NCBI GenBank assembly: GCA_017416855.1
Contig: JAFQAZ010000011.1
Location: 124,001 to 188,000 of the forward strand
Direction of reading: 5' to 3'
DNA from: Clostridia bacterium
Lineage (GTDB): Bacteria > Bacillota > Clostridia > UBA1381 > UBA9506
DNA: 64,000 nt
The notes under the pieces are model-generated. The model had not been told where the DNA came from. It worked only from the letters and a program-made list of their open reading frames with translations, and ran no database searches. Position numbers and translations under genes: made by a program. Below, in pieces: positions 24,111-32,928 of the stretch. Numbering within the stretch: the stretch's first letter is position 1; each line of letters begins with the position of its first letter.

Positions 24111-26354
24111 TTATAATATGTGCACGGGGTTATTCTCTACAGATACGTTTACAAACTGGCTTTCTTTAGTTTTGTAATGCTCACTAACACAATTTGAAAG
24201 TACGTTAATAATTGTATCATTTAATTTACATTTTATCAAGATACGCTTTCTGTATTTATTATTAATTTTATAAAAACTGCATGGACTTGGACCTAAAATT
24301 TCAATAGGGACTTTGCCCTGTAAGCTATTTTTTAGTCGTTCTGCCATCCTTTTAGCACAATTGGTTGCTGCTGCATCGTTAAAAGAGGAAAACATTACAG
24401 CCAGCAAATCACAGTACGGTGGGTACACAAGACTTTTGCGTAACAGAATTTCTTCGTTATAAAACGCCTCATAATCCTGCGATTGCGCCAAAGATAGAAC
24501 TGAATTATCCGGTGCATAGCTCTGAATAATAGCCCGTCCGGCGTGCGCTCCGCGGCCGGCACGACCGCAAACCTGAGTGATTAAATCAAAGGTTTTTTCA
24601 TTGGCACGGTAATCATCAAGATTCAGCATCATATCCGCCGCCAGCACACCAACAAGTGTTACATTTTCAAAATCAAGCCCTTTTGTAACCATTTGTGTCC
24701 CGATTAATATGTCTACCTTTTCCTTTTCGAACTGCTCTAAAATCTGCTGATGTGAGTTCTTGGCAGATACAGTATCCATATCCATTCTAAGAACTTTTGC
24801 ATCCGGAAATAATGTTTGCAGTTCTTCTTCTACTTTTTGTGTTCCTGTTCCGAAGTGCTTAATATACTGACTGCCGCAATCAGGACAGACTGTTACATTT
24901 CTCTGTGTATAGCCGCAATAATGACATGTTAAAAAGTCTTTGTTTTTGTGATATGTCATTGCAATATTGCACCGTGGACATTTCACTACATAGCCGCAAC
25001 TGCGGCAGGAAATGAATGTAGAAAAACCACGGCGGTTCAAGAATAGAATTGTTTGATGATTTTCGTTAAGATTTGTTTGAATTTCGTCAATCAACTGTCG
25101 CGAAAACAGCGAGCGGTTGCCGTTCATTAATTCCAGCCGCATATCCACAACAGAAACATTTGGGAGCATTGCCTTGCTGTTAGCGCGATTCTTTAAGGTG
25201 ATTAACTCATACTTACCGGAAAGCGCCTTATAATAGCTTTCAACAGATGGTGTTGCAGATGCTAACACAAGGGGCACGTTATGCTGTTTGGCTCGCACAG
25301 CCGCTATTTCTCTTGCGTGATAAGCCGGTGAATTCTGAGATTTATATGAATTTTCGTGTTCTTCATCAACGACAATCAGTCCCAGGTTGTGAATAGGCGC
25401 AAAAACAGCAGAACGAACGCCAATCACTACCCGGGCTTCTCCGCTCTTAATCCGTTTATATTCGTCATTTCTCTCGCCAAAGGAAAGATGTGAATGCAGA
25501 ACTGCTATTTGCCTGCCAAAACGGCCTGCAAACCGCTGAATCATCTGTGGGGTTAATGATATCTCAGGAACCAAAACAATGGCGTTTTTGCCTTGTTCCA
25601 GCACGGTATCAATACACTGAAGAAATACCTCGGTTTTACCACTACCTGTAACCCCGTGAAGTAAAAATACGCGAAAAACATCCAGCGAATCGGTAATTTT
25701 TTGAATGGCAGTTTGTTGCGCTTTGGTGGGAGGTAGTGGTTTTGTTTTTTTTATTTTATTATAATCAACCGGATTACGGAAAATTTCAATATCAACACTT
25801 TCGATAATGCCTTTTTTCTCAAGGCTTTTAATCGAGGCGACAGTACATCCCAGCAGCATTTGGATATCAGTATTTGCTAAAAAATCATTTTGCATTAACA
25901 GCTCAATGATTCTGGCTTGCACAGGTGCTTTATCTCTGGCGGTTTCCAGAGCATCGAAGGCCTCAGCATTGGAAATTGCCAGCGTGGAGCCTTTTAAAAT
26001 TTTATCGGATACTTTTTTTGCTGAAAGGCCTAAACCGTAAGGAACAACGGTTTTCAATGCCGCTAAATAGGTAGAAAAATAACGGCGTTTCATAAACTCA
26101 ATTAAAGCCAGCTGTTTTTCATCAAACAGAGGGGTTTCATCTAATATGTCAGAGATTTCCTTTAGATTTTCGACTTGCGATGAGGTTGGAAAACCCACAA
26201 CATAAGCTTCTGTCATCTGATTACCTTTTCCGAAAGGAACACTGACAGTTGTACCGATTTGTATTTTACCTTCCAGTTCTTTTGGAATGAGATAGTCAAA
26301 AAAACGATCTAGTGCTCTTGCGGATTTATTAATAATAACGGATGCAATTGACAT
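24111..26354 (-). CDS. priA: Primosomal protein N' (PriA helicase)
   Basis: The 747-residue protein has the N-terminal 3' DNA-binding domain (RALDRFFDYLIPKELEGK), Walker A in LHGVTGSGKTEVFLQ, DEEH in LIVVDEEHENSYK, the eight-Cys zinc region between FISCRSCGYVVKCPRC and VTVCPDCGSQYIKHFG, and helicase motifs V-VI (GTQMVTKGLDFENV, VCGRAGRGAHAGRA). PriA restarts collapsed replication forks. AGAGAGGAGTGAGAGT precedes the ATG. Confidence 0.97.
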   Translation of the reverse strand: MSIASVIINKSARALDRFFDYLIPKELEGKIQIGTTVSVPFGKGNQMTEAYVVGFPTSSQVENLKEISDILDETPLFDEKQLALIEFMKRRYFSTYLAALKTVVPYGLGLSAKKVSDKILKGSTLAISNAEAFDALETARDKAPVQARIIELLMQNDFLANTDIQMLLGCTVASIKSLEKKGIIESVDIEIFRNPVDYNKIKKTKPLPPTKAQQTAIQKITDSLDVFRVFLLHGVTGSGKTEVFLQCIDTVLEQGKNAIVLVPEISLTPQMIQRFAGRFGRQIAVLHSHLSFGERNDEYKRIKSGEARVVIGVRSAVFAPIHNLGLIVVDEEHENSYKSQNSPAYHAREIAAVRAKQHNVPLVLASATPSVESYYKALSGKYELITLKNRANSKAMLPNVSVVDMRLELMNGNRSLFSRQLIDEIQTNLNENHQTILFLNRRGFSTFISCRSCGYVVKCPRCNIAMTYHKNKDFLTCHYCGYTQRNVTVCPDCGSQYIKHFGTGTQKVEEELQTLFPDAKVLRMDMDTVSAKNSHQQILEQFEKEKVDILIGTQMVTKGLDFENVTLVGVLAADMMLNLDDYRANEKTFDLITQVCGRAGRGAHAGRAIIQSYAPDNSVLSLAQSQDYEAFYNEEILLRKSLVYPPYCDLLAVMFSSFNDAAATNCAKRMAERLKNSLQGKVPIEILGPSPCSFYKINNKYRKRILIKCKLNDTIINVLSNCVSEHYKTKESQFVNVSVENNPVHIL

Positions 26355-26398
26355 ACTCTCACTCCTCTCTTTTTTGTTTCATATGAAACGACTATATG

Positions 26399-27043
26399 CT
26401 AATCAATTGACCAGGTTTCATCGTCATTTGTTAATTCTTTCAAAGCTGAATTAATGATTTCGACAGAAAAGCCACGACTAAAGGCATAGCGTTTTGCCTT
26501 CATCAGATTGGGAAAGGAAAAGTCGCCTTTCAGTTTCTTTTCCAGCAGTCTGATAACTTGCTCTTTTTCCAAGTTTCCGGCATCTTCTTCAAATTCCTGC
26601 ATAATTTCTTCAATCAGGTCTTTACAGATGCCTTTTCCGGCTAAATCATATTTAATTTTTCTCAATCCGCTCTTTCCGGTTTGCACAGCGGATGCAATGT
26701 AACGACGGGCATATTCTGCATCGTTAATATAGCCATATTCTTTCAAAAATGAAGTCGTTACCGTAATGGTATGCTCGTCATACTCTCTTTCTTTTAACTT
26801 CCGGATTAAAGCTGATTCTGTATAAATGTGACGGTCCAGAAGCATTAATGCATACTGGCGGGCTTCTTGAACAAAAATTTCCTTCCGGATGTTCCCAAGT
26901 TCATCTTCGGTTAACTCCTGCCCTACTTTTAGCTTTAGTTTACGCAAATCAAAGTCATCAATACCAAAGGAAAATGCTCCGTCCAAAAATACAGAGCTTC
27001 TGTATTTATGCTTTTTCTGTGGTTCGATTTTCGTAATAATCAT
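26399..27043 (-). CDS. recX: Regulatory protein RecX
   Basis: The 214-residue protein shows the three-repeat helical RecX fold, with ALMLLDRHIYTESALIRKLKEREYDE and FLKEYGYINDAEYARRYI. RecX modulates RecA filaments. The N-terminal beta region (ITKIEPQKKHKYRSSVFLDG) is as in Firmicutes RecX. It begins right after the terminator of the oxidoreductase operon and heads the run to xth. Confidence 0.88.
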   Translation of the reverse strand: MIITKIEPQKKHKYRSSVFLDGAFSFGIDDFDLRKLKLKVGQELTEDELGNIRKEIFVQEARQYALMLLDRHIYTESALIRKLKEREYDEHTITVTTSFLKEYGYINDAEYARRYIASAVQTGKSGLRKIKYDLAGKGICKDLIEEIMQEFEEDAGNLEKEQVIRLLEKKLKGDFSFPNLMKAKRYAFSRGFSVEIINSALKELTNDDETWSID

Positions 27044-27060
27044 TCTATCTCCGCCTTTAG

Positions 27061-27107
27061 TTAAAAACGGACTGTACCGACCCGTTTCTACAGTCGGTAA
27101 CAGTCCG
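27061..27107 (-). terminator. Terminator after the 2-oxoacid oxidoreductase beta subunit gene
   Basis: On the minus strand CGGACTGT-T-ACCGAC pairs with GTCGGTACAGTCCG (one bulged base), followed by TTTTT. It ends the oxidoreductase operon 15 bases after the beta-subunit stop, before any gamma-subunit gene. Confidence 0.85.
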
Positions 27108-27123
27108 CAGAATGTAACTGAGC

Positions 27124-27861
27124 TTACATTTTATCGCAATAAACACCCAAGGGATAATGAGGAATCATATTGTCCTGTAACCACTTCAGAGCTTCTTCAG
27201 GAGATAAGCCCCAGTTGGTGGGACATGTGGATAACACTTCAATTAAAGAGAATCCCTTCTTTTCAACCTGACAGGTAAAAGCCTTTTTAATGGCTTTTTT
27301 AGCCTGATTGATGTGCTTAACAGAGTCCACAGCAACACGTTCAATGTAAGCCGGACCGTCCAATGTTGACAGCATTTCACTTACACGAATGGGATTACCC
27401 TGTGTTTCCGGATTTCTGCCATAAGGTGAAGTCTGAGTTACTTGACCGGGTAAAGTGGTAGGAGCCATCTGACCGCCGGTCATACCATAAATGGCGTTGT
27501 TAATAAAGATGATGGTAATGTTTTCACCACGGGCAGCAGCATGAACAGTTTCAGCAGTACCAATAGCTGCCAAGTCACCGTCACCCTGATAAGTGAACAC
27601 AACATTATCTAAATTTGTGCGCTTGATACCGGTAGCAACAGCCGGTGCACGGCCATGAGCTGCTTCAACCATATCGCAGTTAAAATAATCATACGCAAAA
27701 ACAGAGCAACCAACCGGCGCAACACCAATGGTTTTACCTTCGATGCCTAGTTCATCAATAACCTCAGCAACTAAACGGTGTACAATACCGTGGGTGCATC
27801 CGGGACAATAATGCAGGGGCACATCACATAGTGCGTGGGGTTTTTTAAATACCTGTTTCAT
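27124..27861 (-). CDS. 2-oxoacid:ferredoxin oxidoreductase, beta (TPP-binding) subunit
   Basis: The 245-residue protein has YCPGCTHGIVHRLVAEV, the TPP/Mg motif YQGDGDLAAIGTAETVHAAA and NNAIYGMTGGQMAPTT. This is the beta subunit of the VOR/KOR group (3-methyl-2-oxobutanoate or 2-oxoglutarate:ferredoxin oxidoreductase). It decarboxylates the 2-oxoacid at TPP and passes electrons to ferredoxin. It overlaps the alpha gene by one base (TAATG). Whether the substrate is 2-oxoisovalerate or 2-oxoglutarate cannot be settled by sequence alone. Confidence 0.92.
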   Translation of the reverse strand: MKQVFKKPHALCDVPLHYCPGCTHGIVHRLVAEVIDELGIEGKTIGVAPVGCSVFAYDYFNCDMVEAAHGRAPAVATGIKRTNLDNVVFTYQGDGDLAAIGTAETVHAAARGENITIIFINNAIYGMTGGQMAPTTLPGQVTQTSPYGRNPETQGNPIRVSEMLSTLDGPAYIERVAVDSVKHINQAKKAIKKAFTCQVEKKGFSLIEVLSTCPTNWGLSPEEALKWLQDNMIPHYPLGVYCDKM

Positions 27862-28925
27862 TATTTGATACCTCCCACGATTTCTTTCATTTTGTTGACA
27901 ATTTCTTCCGGATATGGAATATTACCGCCGGTACGACCATAAAATTCAACCGGAATTCTGGATTCAACAGCCAATTTAACATCATCAATCATCTGACCCA
28001 AGCTCATTTCAACACTTAAAATAGCTTTTACCTGACCGACATACTGCTTGTATGCTTCCTTCGGGAAGGGCCATAATGTGATGGGACGAACAAGACCAAC
28101 CTTAATGCCCTGCTCGCGCAGTTCATCAATGGCGTTCTTTGCAATACGGGCTGTGGAGCCATATGCCGTAATCATATATTCAGCATCATCCATTAAATAG
28201 GTTTCAGCCTTAGCTTCAGTTGCTTCAATATGTTCATATTTTTTGCTTCGTTCCAGCACAATTTTCTCCAGAACATCCGGCTGGATATATAAGGAGTTAA
28301 CAACATTGTGCTCACGCTGCATACCGGTACCGTTGGTTGCCCAGGTTTTTTCGGGCAGTTTTCTGCCTTCGGGCAATTCAAAGGTAACAGGTTCCATCAT
28401 CTGACCCAGCATACCATCACCCATAATCATAACAGGCATTCTGTAATAATCAGCCAGATCAAATGCTTCTGCAGTCAGATTAATAATTTCCTGAACGGAA
28501 CTGGGCGCTAAAACAATCATTTTATAATCGCCGTGCCCCAGACCCTTTGTTGCCTGATAATAGTCAGACTGTGCCGGCTGGATACCGCCTAAGCCCGGGC
28601 CCGCACGTACAATGTTAACCACCACTGCGGGCAGATCTGCACCAGCAATATAAGAAATTGCCTCAGCTTTTAAGCTGATACCCGGACTGGAGGATGATGT
28701 CATTACTCTCACACCGGCAGCTGCTGCACCATACACCATATTACAAGCGGAAATTTCACTTTCTGCCTGCAGGAAAACGCCACCGATTTTCGGCATACGC
28801 TTTGCCATATAAGCGGAGATTTCAGTCTGCGGTGTAATAGGATAACCGAAGAAATGCTTGCAACCGGACAGAATCGCAGCTTCGGCAATGGCTTCGTTAC
28901 CCTTTAACAATACCTTTTCAGCCAT
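27861..28925 (-). CDS. 2-oxoacid:ferredoxin oxidoreductase, alpha subunit (VorB-like)
   Basis: The 354-residue protein has KGNEAIAEAAILSGCKHFFGYPITPQTEI, then SEISACNMVYGAAAAGVRVMTSSSSPGISL, and later VGLVRPITLWPFPKE: the pyruvate-flavodoxin/ferredoxin oxidoreductase N-terminal and transketolase C-terminal-like domains. Similar proteins are annotated as VorB. It lies between the ferredoxin subunit and beta subunit genes. AAGGAG precedes the ATG. Confidence 0.92.
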   Translation of the reverse strand: MAEKVLLKGNEAIAEAAILSGCKHFFGYPITPQTEISAYMAKRMPKIGGVFLQAESEISACNMVYGAAAAGVRVMTSSSSPGISLKAEAISYIAGADLPAVVVNIVRAGPGLGGIQPAQSDYYQATKGLGHGDYKMIVLAPSSVQEIINLTAEAFDLADYYRMPVMIMGDGMLGQMMEPVTFELPEGRKLPEKTWATNGTGMQREHNVVNSLYIQPDVLEKIVLERSKKYEHIEATEAKAETYLMDDAEYMITAYGSTARIAKNAIDELREQGIKVGLVRPITLWPFPKEAYKQYVGQVKAILSVEMSLGQMIDDVKLAVESRIPVEFYGRTGGNIPYPEEIVNKMKEIVGGIK

Positions 28926-28973
28926 ATTTTTTACACTCCTTGTGATACACTCCGGCTTATTGCCGGAATATGT

Positions 28974-29177
28974 TTATTTGAAAACTTCAATGACACAATC
29001 AGGACAAATTGTTGCACACATTGCACAACCGATGCATTTATCCTGCTCTGTCACTTCAACAGGGCGAAAGCCCTTAACATTCATTCTGTCTGCTACTTTA
29101 ATAATCTTGTTAGGGCAAGCAGTAACACACAGATAACAGCCTTTACATTTTTCTTCAAAAAAGACTACCTTTGCCAT
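28974..29177 (-). CDS. 4Fe-4S ferredoxin (delta) subunit of the 2-oxoacid oxidoreductase
   Basis: The 67-residue protein has two CxxCxxCxxxC(P) clusters: CKGCYLCVTACPNK and CIGCAMCATICPDC, for two [4Fe-4S] clusters. It carries electrons from the alpha/beta catalytic unit. I start at MAKVVFFEEKC, with GGAG six bases upstream; a longer frame adds 17 unlikely residues. Confidence 0.92.
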   Translation of the reverse strand: MAKVVFFEEKCKGCYLCVTACPNKIIKVADRMNVKGFRPVEVTEQDKCIGCAMCATICPDCVIEVFK

Positions 29178-29237
29178 GTTTCTCTCCATTTCCGCCTCTC
29201 TTTTACAGACAGGCAAATTTATTTGCATAAGAGTTGC

Positions 29238-29900
29238 TTAAAAACGCAAACCCATAAAACGCTTAATTGAAAAGACCTTCTCTTGATACTCACTAGGTAA
29301 ATCCTTTACAAGCTCTTCCATAACGGAAATGTATTTGCAGGGAATACCGGTTAACCGGGATGCTTCTTCTGTAATGGTTTGTCCCTTTACAGTTTCGTCA
29401 ATCGTCGTTAAATCTGCAAGATTAGAACTATTAACAAGACCTGAGACCTTCAATCTGCTGACTGTTTCAATGTTCTCAATCATTTCATGAATGGCTGGAG
29501 CATTTGCCGTCATAGGCCTGAACACATTAATAACAAACAGTAATTCAGGTTTTTCGGCCTCAAAATAGCGGTTATAACGGCCGAGTGCTATTGCGCCGTC
29601 ATCATCTCCGCCTACATCAAACACAACAGCAGCATCTTTATCATCAAACACCCGATGCACTTCAGAAGGTAAGGACGGCACATCCACATTGCTGCTTGCA
29701 TAAGGGGATGCAATAACCGAAAGGCCCATTTTTTCCAATTTCTGCTTAACATCATTGGTTCTGAAATAAGGATTTACAATGTCTAAGTCAACAATGTAAA
29801 CCTTTTTATAGGACTGACGGAGACGGAGTGCATAATTAATTGCAAATTCAGTTTTACCACTGCCGTAGTGACCGACAATAATATGAATTCTTGATTCCAT
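29238..29900 (-). CDS. P-loop ATPase linked to the oxidoreductase operon
   Basis: The 220-residue protein starts with a Walker A P-loop GHYGSGKTEFAINYAL, followed by VYIVDLDIVNPYFRTND, the switch/Walker B VVFDVGGDDDGAIALGRY, and GLVNSSNLAD. It belongs to the SIMIBI class (MinD/Mrp/CobQ-like). It is the first gene of the operon that encodes the ferredoxin, alpha and beta subunits, so a role in cluster or cofactor delivery or in enzyme maturation is possible, but that is inference. There are no Cys residues for an Mrp-type cluster. Confidence 0.72.
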   Translation of the reverse strand: MESRIHIIVGHYGSGKTEFAINYALRLRQSYKKVYIVDLDIVNPYFRTNDVKQKLEKMGLSVIASPYASSNVDVPSLPSEVHRVFDDKDAAVVFDVGGDDDGAIALGRYNRYFEAEKPELLFVINVFRPMTANAPAIHEMIENIETVSRLKVSGLVNSSNLADLTTIDETVKGQTITEEASRLTGIPCKYISVMEELVKDLPSEYQEKVFSIKRFMGLRF

Positions 29901-29940
29901 AAGGCACTCCTCATCTAATAACTAACAGATTAATATCAAC

Positions 29941-29969
29941 ATTATATCATACTTCGCTGCATTTGTACA
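29941..29969 (-). promoter_or_regulatory. Promoter of the P-loop ATPase/oxidoreductase operon
   Basis: TGTACA (4 of 6 at -35) and TATAAT (full consensus) have a 17-bp spacer on the minus strand, 41 bases before the ATPase ATG. Confidence 0.5.
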
Positions 29970-30017
29970 GTAAAAAGTTCAAAAAAATCAGTAATATCGT
30001 CATTTTTTTAAGAAAAT

Positions 30018-30128
30018 TTAAAAACCTTTCATTCCCAGAACAATCGAAAGAATCACGGTTGCAAACATTGCAAGTGCACAAATGGATGCAATAATCCTTA
30101 CCATCATTCCTTTACTCTTCTTCGGCAT
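30018..30128 (-). CDS. 36-residue single-span membrane peptide
   Basis: The minus strand encodes a peptide starting MPKKSKGMMVRIIAS, with one hydrophobic helix (about residues 10-32) and a short positive N terminus, ending GMKGF. GAGG lies seven bases before the ATG. The size, a basic N terminus and an ALAMFATVILS-type helix recall the DUF4044/Prli42 group of small Firmicutes membrane proteins, but the match is by pattern only. Function unknown; topology is most likely N-terminus inside. Confidence 0.6.
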   Translation of the reverse strand: MPKKSKGMMVRIIASICALAMFATVILSIVLGMKGF

Positions 30129-30259
30129 AGTTTCGCCTCACTTATATTTGATAAAATAATCGTACCATAAAAATATTACAAAAGTATGAAAAAATTTTTT
30201 ATGTGTATAACAAACATAACAAAAATACATACTACAAAAAAAGAGAAAGGATGAAAGTC

Positions 30260-30952
30260 ATGCTGATAACGTTAATCAGAACGCTCTTGTTATACATAGT
30301 CGTTGTTATTTCTCTTCGACTGATGGGTAAACGGCAAATCGGGCAATTACAGCCCTCCGAGCTGGTGATTGCTATGATGCTTTCAGAACTGGCATCTATT
30401 CCTATGGAGAGCCTTGGAAAACCGCTTTTGGCAGGGGTTATCCCTATTTTTACATTGGTTGTAGCAGAGATAACCTTCTCCTTCTTAACATTAAAAAGCA
30501 GAACTCTCAGAAAAATAATCTCCGGCTCCCCTACAGTTCTTATTGAAAAAGGACAAATACTGGAAAAAGAATTGGAACGGCTTCGGTATAACATCGATGA
30601 TTTATTGGAAGAACTGCGAACGAATGGATATTCGAATATTAATGATATAGAATATGCTATTATTGAATCAAACGGTAACTTAAGTGTTATACCAAAATCA
30701 AATAAACGTCCCGTAACACCTGATGACTTACAACTGCCTCTGGCATACGAGGGATTACCACAACTGTTAATCACCGATGGTGTCATAAACGAAAGGGTTT
30801 TATCGTCTGCCGGCCTCTCGGTTAACTGGTTAATTGATAAACTGCAGGAGTACGGTATTTACGATATTTCAACCGTTTTTATAGCCTCGATTGATTCCGG
30901 AGGTAAGCTATACTTACAAACGAAACAAAGTAAAAAGAAGGACAAAAAATGA
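30260..30952 (+). CDS. DUF421 domain-containing membrane protein (YetF/YkjA-like)
   Basis: The 230-residue protein has three N-terminal membrane segments containing SLRLMGKRQIGQLQPSELVI, the DUF421 hallmark, followed by a cytoplasmic alpha/beta domain (GSPTVLIEKGQIL, LRYNIDDLLEELRTNGYSNI). Members such as B. subtilis YetF occur in spore-forming bacteria; molecular role unknown. AAAGG lies nine bases before the ATG used here; an ATG at 30251 is adjacent to that site. The gene overlaps the next by four bases. Confidence 0.88.
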   Translation: MLITLIRTLLLYIVVVISLRLMGKRQIGQLQPSELVIAMMLSELASIPMESLGKPLLAGVIPIFTLVVAEITFSFLTLKSRTLRKIISGSPTVLIEKGQILEKELERLRYNIDDLLEELRTNGYSNINDIEYAIIESNGNLSVIPKSNKRPVTPDDLQLPLAYEGLPQLLITDGVINERVLSSAGLSVNWLIDKLQEYGIYDISTVFIASIDSGGKLYLQTKQSKKKDKK

Positions 30953-31353
30953 AAGGTTTTATCTGTGCGATTATCATTTTGGCGCTTTTATTTACCGGAG
31001 CATTTATTTATGTTCATAAGCTTGAAGAATTGGTCAGCAGTTTAGAAGATCACATTCAAAAAATTGAAGATAGTGCCAGAGACGATCACTGGGAGCAATG
31101 CATGACAGAAATTGACCGAACCATAGAACATTGGAATGAGATACAAATTAGATTAAAAGCATTTATCGAGCACCGTGAGCTTGATGAAATCCATCGTCGA
31201 ATTGTTGAAGTTAAAAGCTATGCTGAATTTTCAGATAAAGAAAATCTATTGGTATCGATCGAAATGCTTAAAACATTGGTTGGTCACATTCCAGAAAATG
31301 AAAAACTGACTTTAGAGAACATTCTATACACAAAAATACATCGGATAACATAG
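30949..31353 (+). CDS. DUF4363 family protein
   Basis: The 134-residue protein has an N-terminal membrane segment or uncleaved signal (FICAIIILALLFTGAFIYV) followed by helical repeats (EDHIQKIEDSARDDHWEQC, IDRTIEHWNEIQIRLKAFIEH). It is of the DUF4363 type, commonly encoded next to DUF421. The start codon overlaps the DUF421 stop as ATGA, so the two products are made together and may interact. Confidence 0.8.
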   Translation: MKGFICAIIILALLFTGAFIYVHKLEELVSSLEDHIQKIEDSARDDHWEQCMTEIDRTIEHWNEIQIRLKAFIEHRELDEIHRRIVEVKSYAEFSDKENLLVSIEMLKTLVGHIPENEKLTLENILYTKIHRIT

Positions 31354-31364
31354 TATATTATGTA

Positions 31365-31394
31365 CCCGAAAGAAGCTAAACTTCTTTCGTTTAT
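31365..31394 (+). terminator. Terminator after the DUF421-DUF4363 pair
   Basis: The 9-bp stem CGAAAGAAG/CTTCTTTCG has a 5-base loop and is followed by TTTATATA. The tract is short. Confidence 0.6.
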
Positions 31395-31453
31395 ATAAAA
31401 TGGAGGTCGCAGCCTTTTGCGACCTCCACAGATATGCACAAGGATGTGATGGT

Positions 31454-31603
31454 ATGACGAATATAAACTGCCTGAAGCATTGTAAGTTCCAGACGGACGG
31501 TAAATGCTGTTGTGACAATATCATATTGGTGATACAGGACATCGGCTCTTCTGATGATCCTGAATGCCCATATTTTGTTTCTACTGACAAAAGTGTCAGA
31601 GAC
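31454..31603 (+). CDS. Cys-rich small protein, DUF1540-like
   Basis: A short protein of about 50 residues starting MTNINCLKHCKFQTDGKCCCDN and ending near DDPECPYF, with seven Cys residues. The INCxxxCxFxxxGxC...CxYF layout is like DUF1540 or the small Cys-rich clostridial proteins sometimes mislabelled hydroxymyristoyl-ACP dehydratase. AAGGA lies about nine bases upstream. A longer frame back to 31400 is less likely to be used. It may bind a metal; function unknown. Confidence 0.6.
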
Positions 31604-31604
31604 T

Positions 31605-31638
31605 AAAAACCTTGCAATCTAGTGATTACAAGGTTTTA
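31605..31638. terminator. Bidirectional terminator between the Cys-rich gene and rlmH
   Basis: Stem AAAACCTTG/CAAGGTTTT with an inner extension and a TAGT-type loop ends both the rightward Cys-rich gene and the leftward rlmH. Confidence 0.75.
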
Positions 31639-31639
31639 G

Positions 31640-32122
31640 TTATTTATGGTAGCTTTCGTTTGCATTGATTTTGAAAGTACGATAGAGTTGTTCTAATAGA
31701 ATCACACGCATCAATTGATGTGGAAAGGTCATTTTAGAGAAAGAAAGCTTAAAATCACTTCTCTTTTTAACCGCATCAGATAAGCCGTTCGAGCCGCCGA
31801 TTATCAGTACAAGTCGCCCAGCGCCCAGTTGCGCAATGTTCTGCATTTTATCAGCAAATTCTTCTGAAGATAAGCTCTTTCCTTCGACACATAATGACAC
31901 AACATAATCTCTTGGACCAATATAAGAAAGTAACCGTTCCCCTTCTCTATCCATAGCCTGTAAAATCTGCGCCTGTGTGGCCTGATCACCAACAGCTTCA
32001 TCCTTCAGTTCTGTTATGTGGAGTTTACAAAATCTTGATAACCGTTTAGAATATTCATCGCAGGCCATCGTCAGATATTTTTCTTTTAGCTTTCCGACAC
32101 AAAGCAATTCAATCTGCATCAT
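31640..32122 (-). CDS. rlmH: 23S rRNA (pseudouridine(1915)-N3)-methyltransferase RlmH
   Basis: The 160-residue SPOUT protein starts MQIELLCVGKLKEKY and has LVLIIGGSNGLSDAV and the C-terminal LLEQLYRTFKINANESYHK, diagnostic of RlmH. It methylates pseudouridine 1915 in helix 69 of 23S rRNA. It follows walJ by 11 bases, as in other Firmicutes. Confidence 0.96.
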   Translation of the reverse strand: MMQIELLCVGKLKEKYLTMACDEYSKRLSRFCKLHITELKDEAVGDQATQAQILQAMDREGERLLSYIGPRDYVVSLCVEGKSLSSEEFADKMQNIAQLGAGRLVLIIGGSNGLSDAVKKRSDFKLSFSKMTFPHQLMRVILLEQLYRTFKINANESYHK

Positions 32123-32133
32123 AACACCTCAAT

Positions 32134-32895
32134 TCAGGCAATCCAATACTTAGGTAATACATTCAGTATAACATTTTTTTCATTCAGTTCATGAAGAATT
32201 GCAGAAACGGTTTGATAAGCAAGCTCAGGGCGGTTGTTTTCTGAAGACAAGTGACCAAGCCATATTGTTTCGGTACCTGTTTTTGCTAAATCAGCACATA
32301 AACGGCCGCACAGTTCGTTTGATAAGTGACCCTGTTCACCAGCTATTCTTCTTTTTAAATAAAAGGGATAAGGCCCATTTTTCAGCATATCAGTATCGTG
32401 GTTAGCCTCAATGATAATTGATTTACTGCCTTTCAGCGCTTCAAAAAGACTGTCAGTAATCATTCCCAAGTCTGTTGCGATAGTAAATTTATCATCAGAA
32501 GTTTCAAAACTGTACCCTACGGGTTCTGCTGCATCATGTGGAATGGGAAAAGAAGATACGGTCATCTTGCCGAATTCCATACTCTGTTCTGCCAGTCGTT
32601 TGTTTTGCTCGTTAAAACGACCTAACGATTCACCGATTGCATCCCAGGTTTTCTCTGTAGCGTAGACAGGAATATCATATTTTCTGGACAGGATTCCAAC
32701 ACCAGCAATGTGGTCTCTATGCTCGTGAGTAATCAGAATGCCGGAAAGCTCATGGGGATCAACCCCGATCCGACGCATACATTCGGTGATATATTTACCA
32801 CCGGCACCGCAATCCACTAACAGATGTGTATGATCGTCTGTCACGAATGTACAGTTACCGGAGGAACTACTTAAAAAAGACTGAAACTTAATCAC
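32134..32895 (-). CDS. walJ: MBL fold metallohydrolase, WalJ/YycJ family
   Basis: The 253-residue metallo-beta-lactamase-fold protein has SSGNCTFVTDDHTHLLVDCGAG, the metal motif THEHRDHIAGV, IPHDAAEPVGYSF, and later GHLSNELCGRL and GHLSSENNRPELA, as in YycJ/WalJ, a 5' exonuclease-like protein associated in Bacillus with the WalRK genes. Here walRK is absent; the gene is paired with rlmH. The GTG start at 32895 has GAGGTG six bases upstream; an earlier GTG overlaps that site. Confidence 0.9.
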   Translation of the reverse strand: MIKFQSFLSSSSGNCTFVTDDHTHLLVDCGAGGKYITECMRRIGVDPHELSGILITHEHRDHIAGVGILSRKYDIPVYATEKTWDAIGESLGRFNEQNKRLAEQSMEFGKMTVSSFPIPHDAAEPVGYSFETSDDKFTIATDLGMITDSLFEALKGSKSIIIEANHDTDMLKNGPYPFYLKRRIAGEQGHLSNELCGRLCADLAKTGTETIWLGHLSSENNRPELAYQTVSAILHELNEKNVILNVLPKYWIA

Positions 32896-32928
32896 TAAAA
32901 ACACCTCGAGCTCATTTTTACCAAGTAC

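Noticed and set aside
26355-26398. Terminator between recX and priA
   Set aside because: The gap has no stem of useful length; the genes are more likely co-transcribed.
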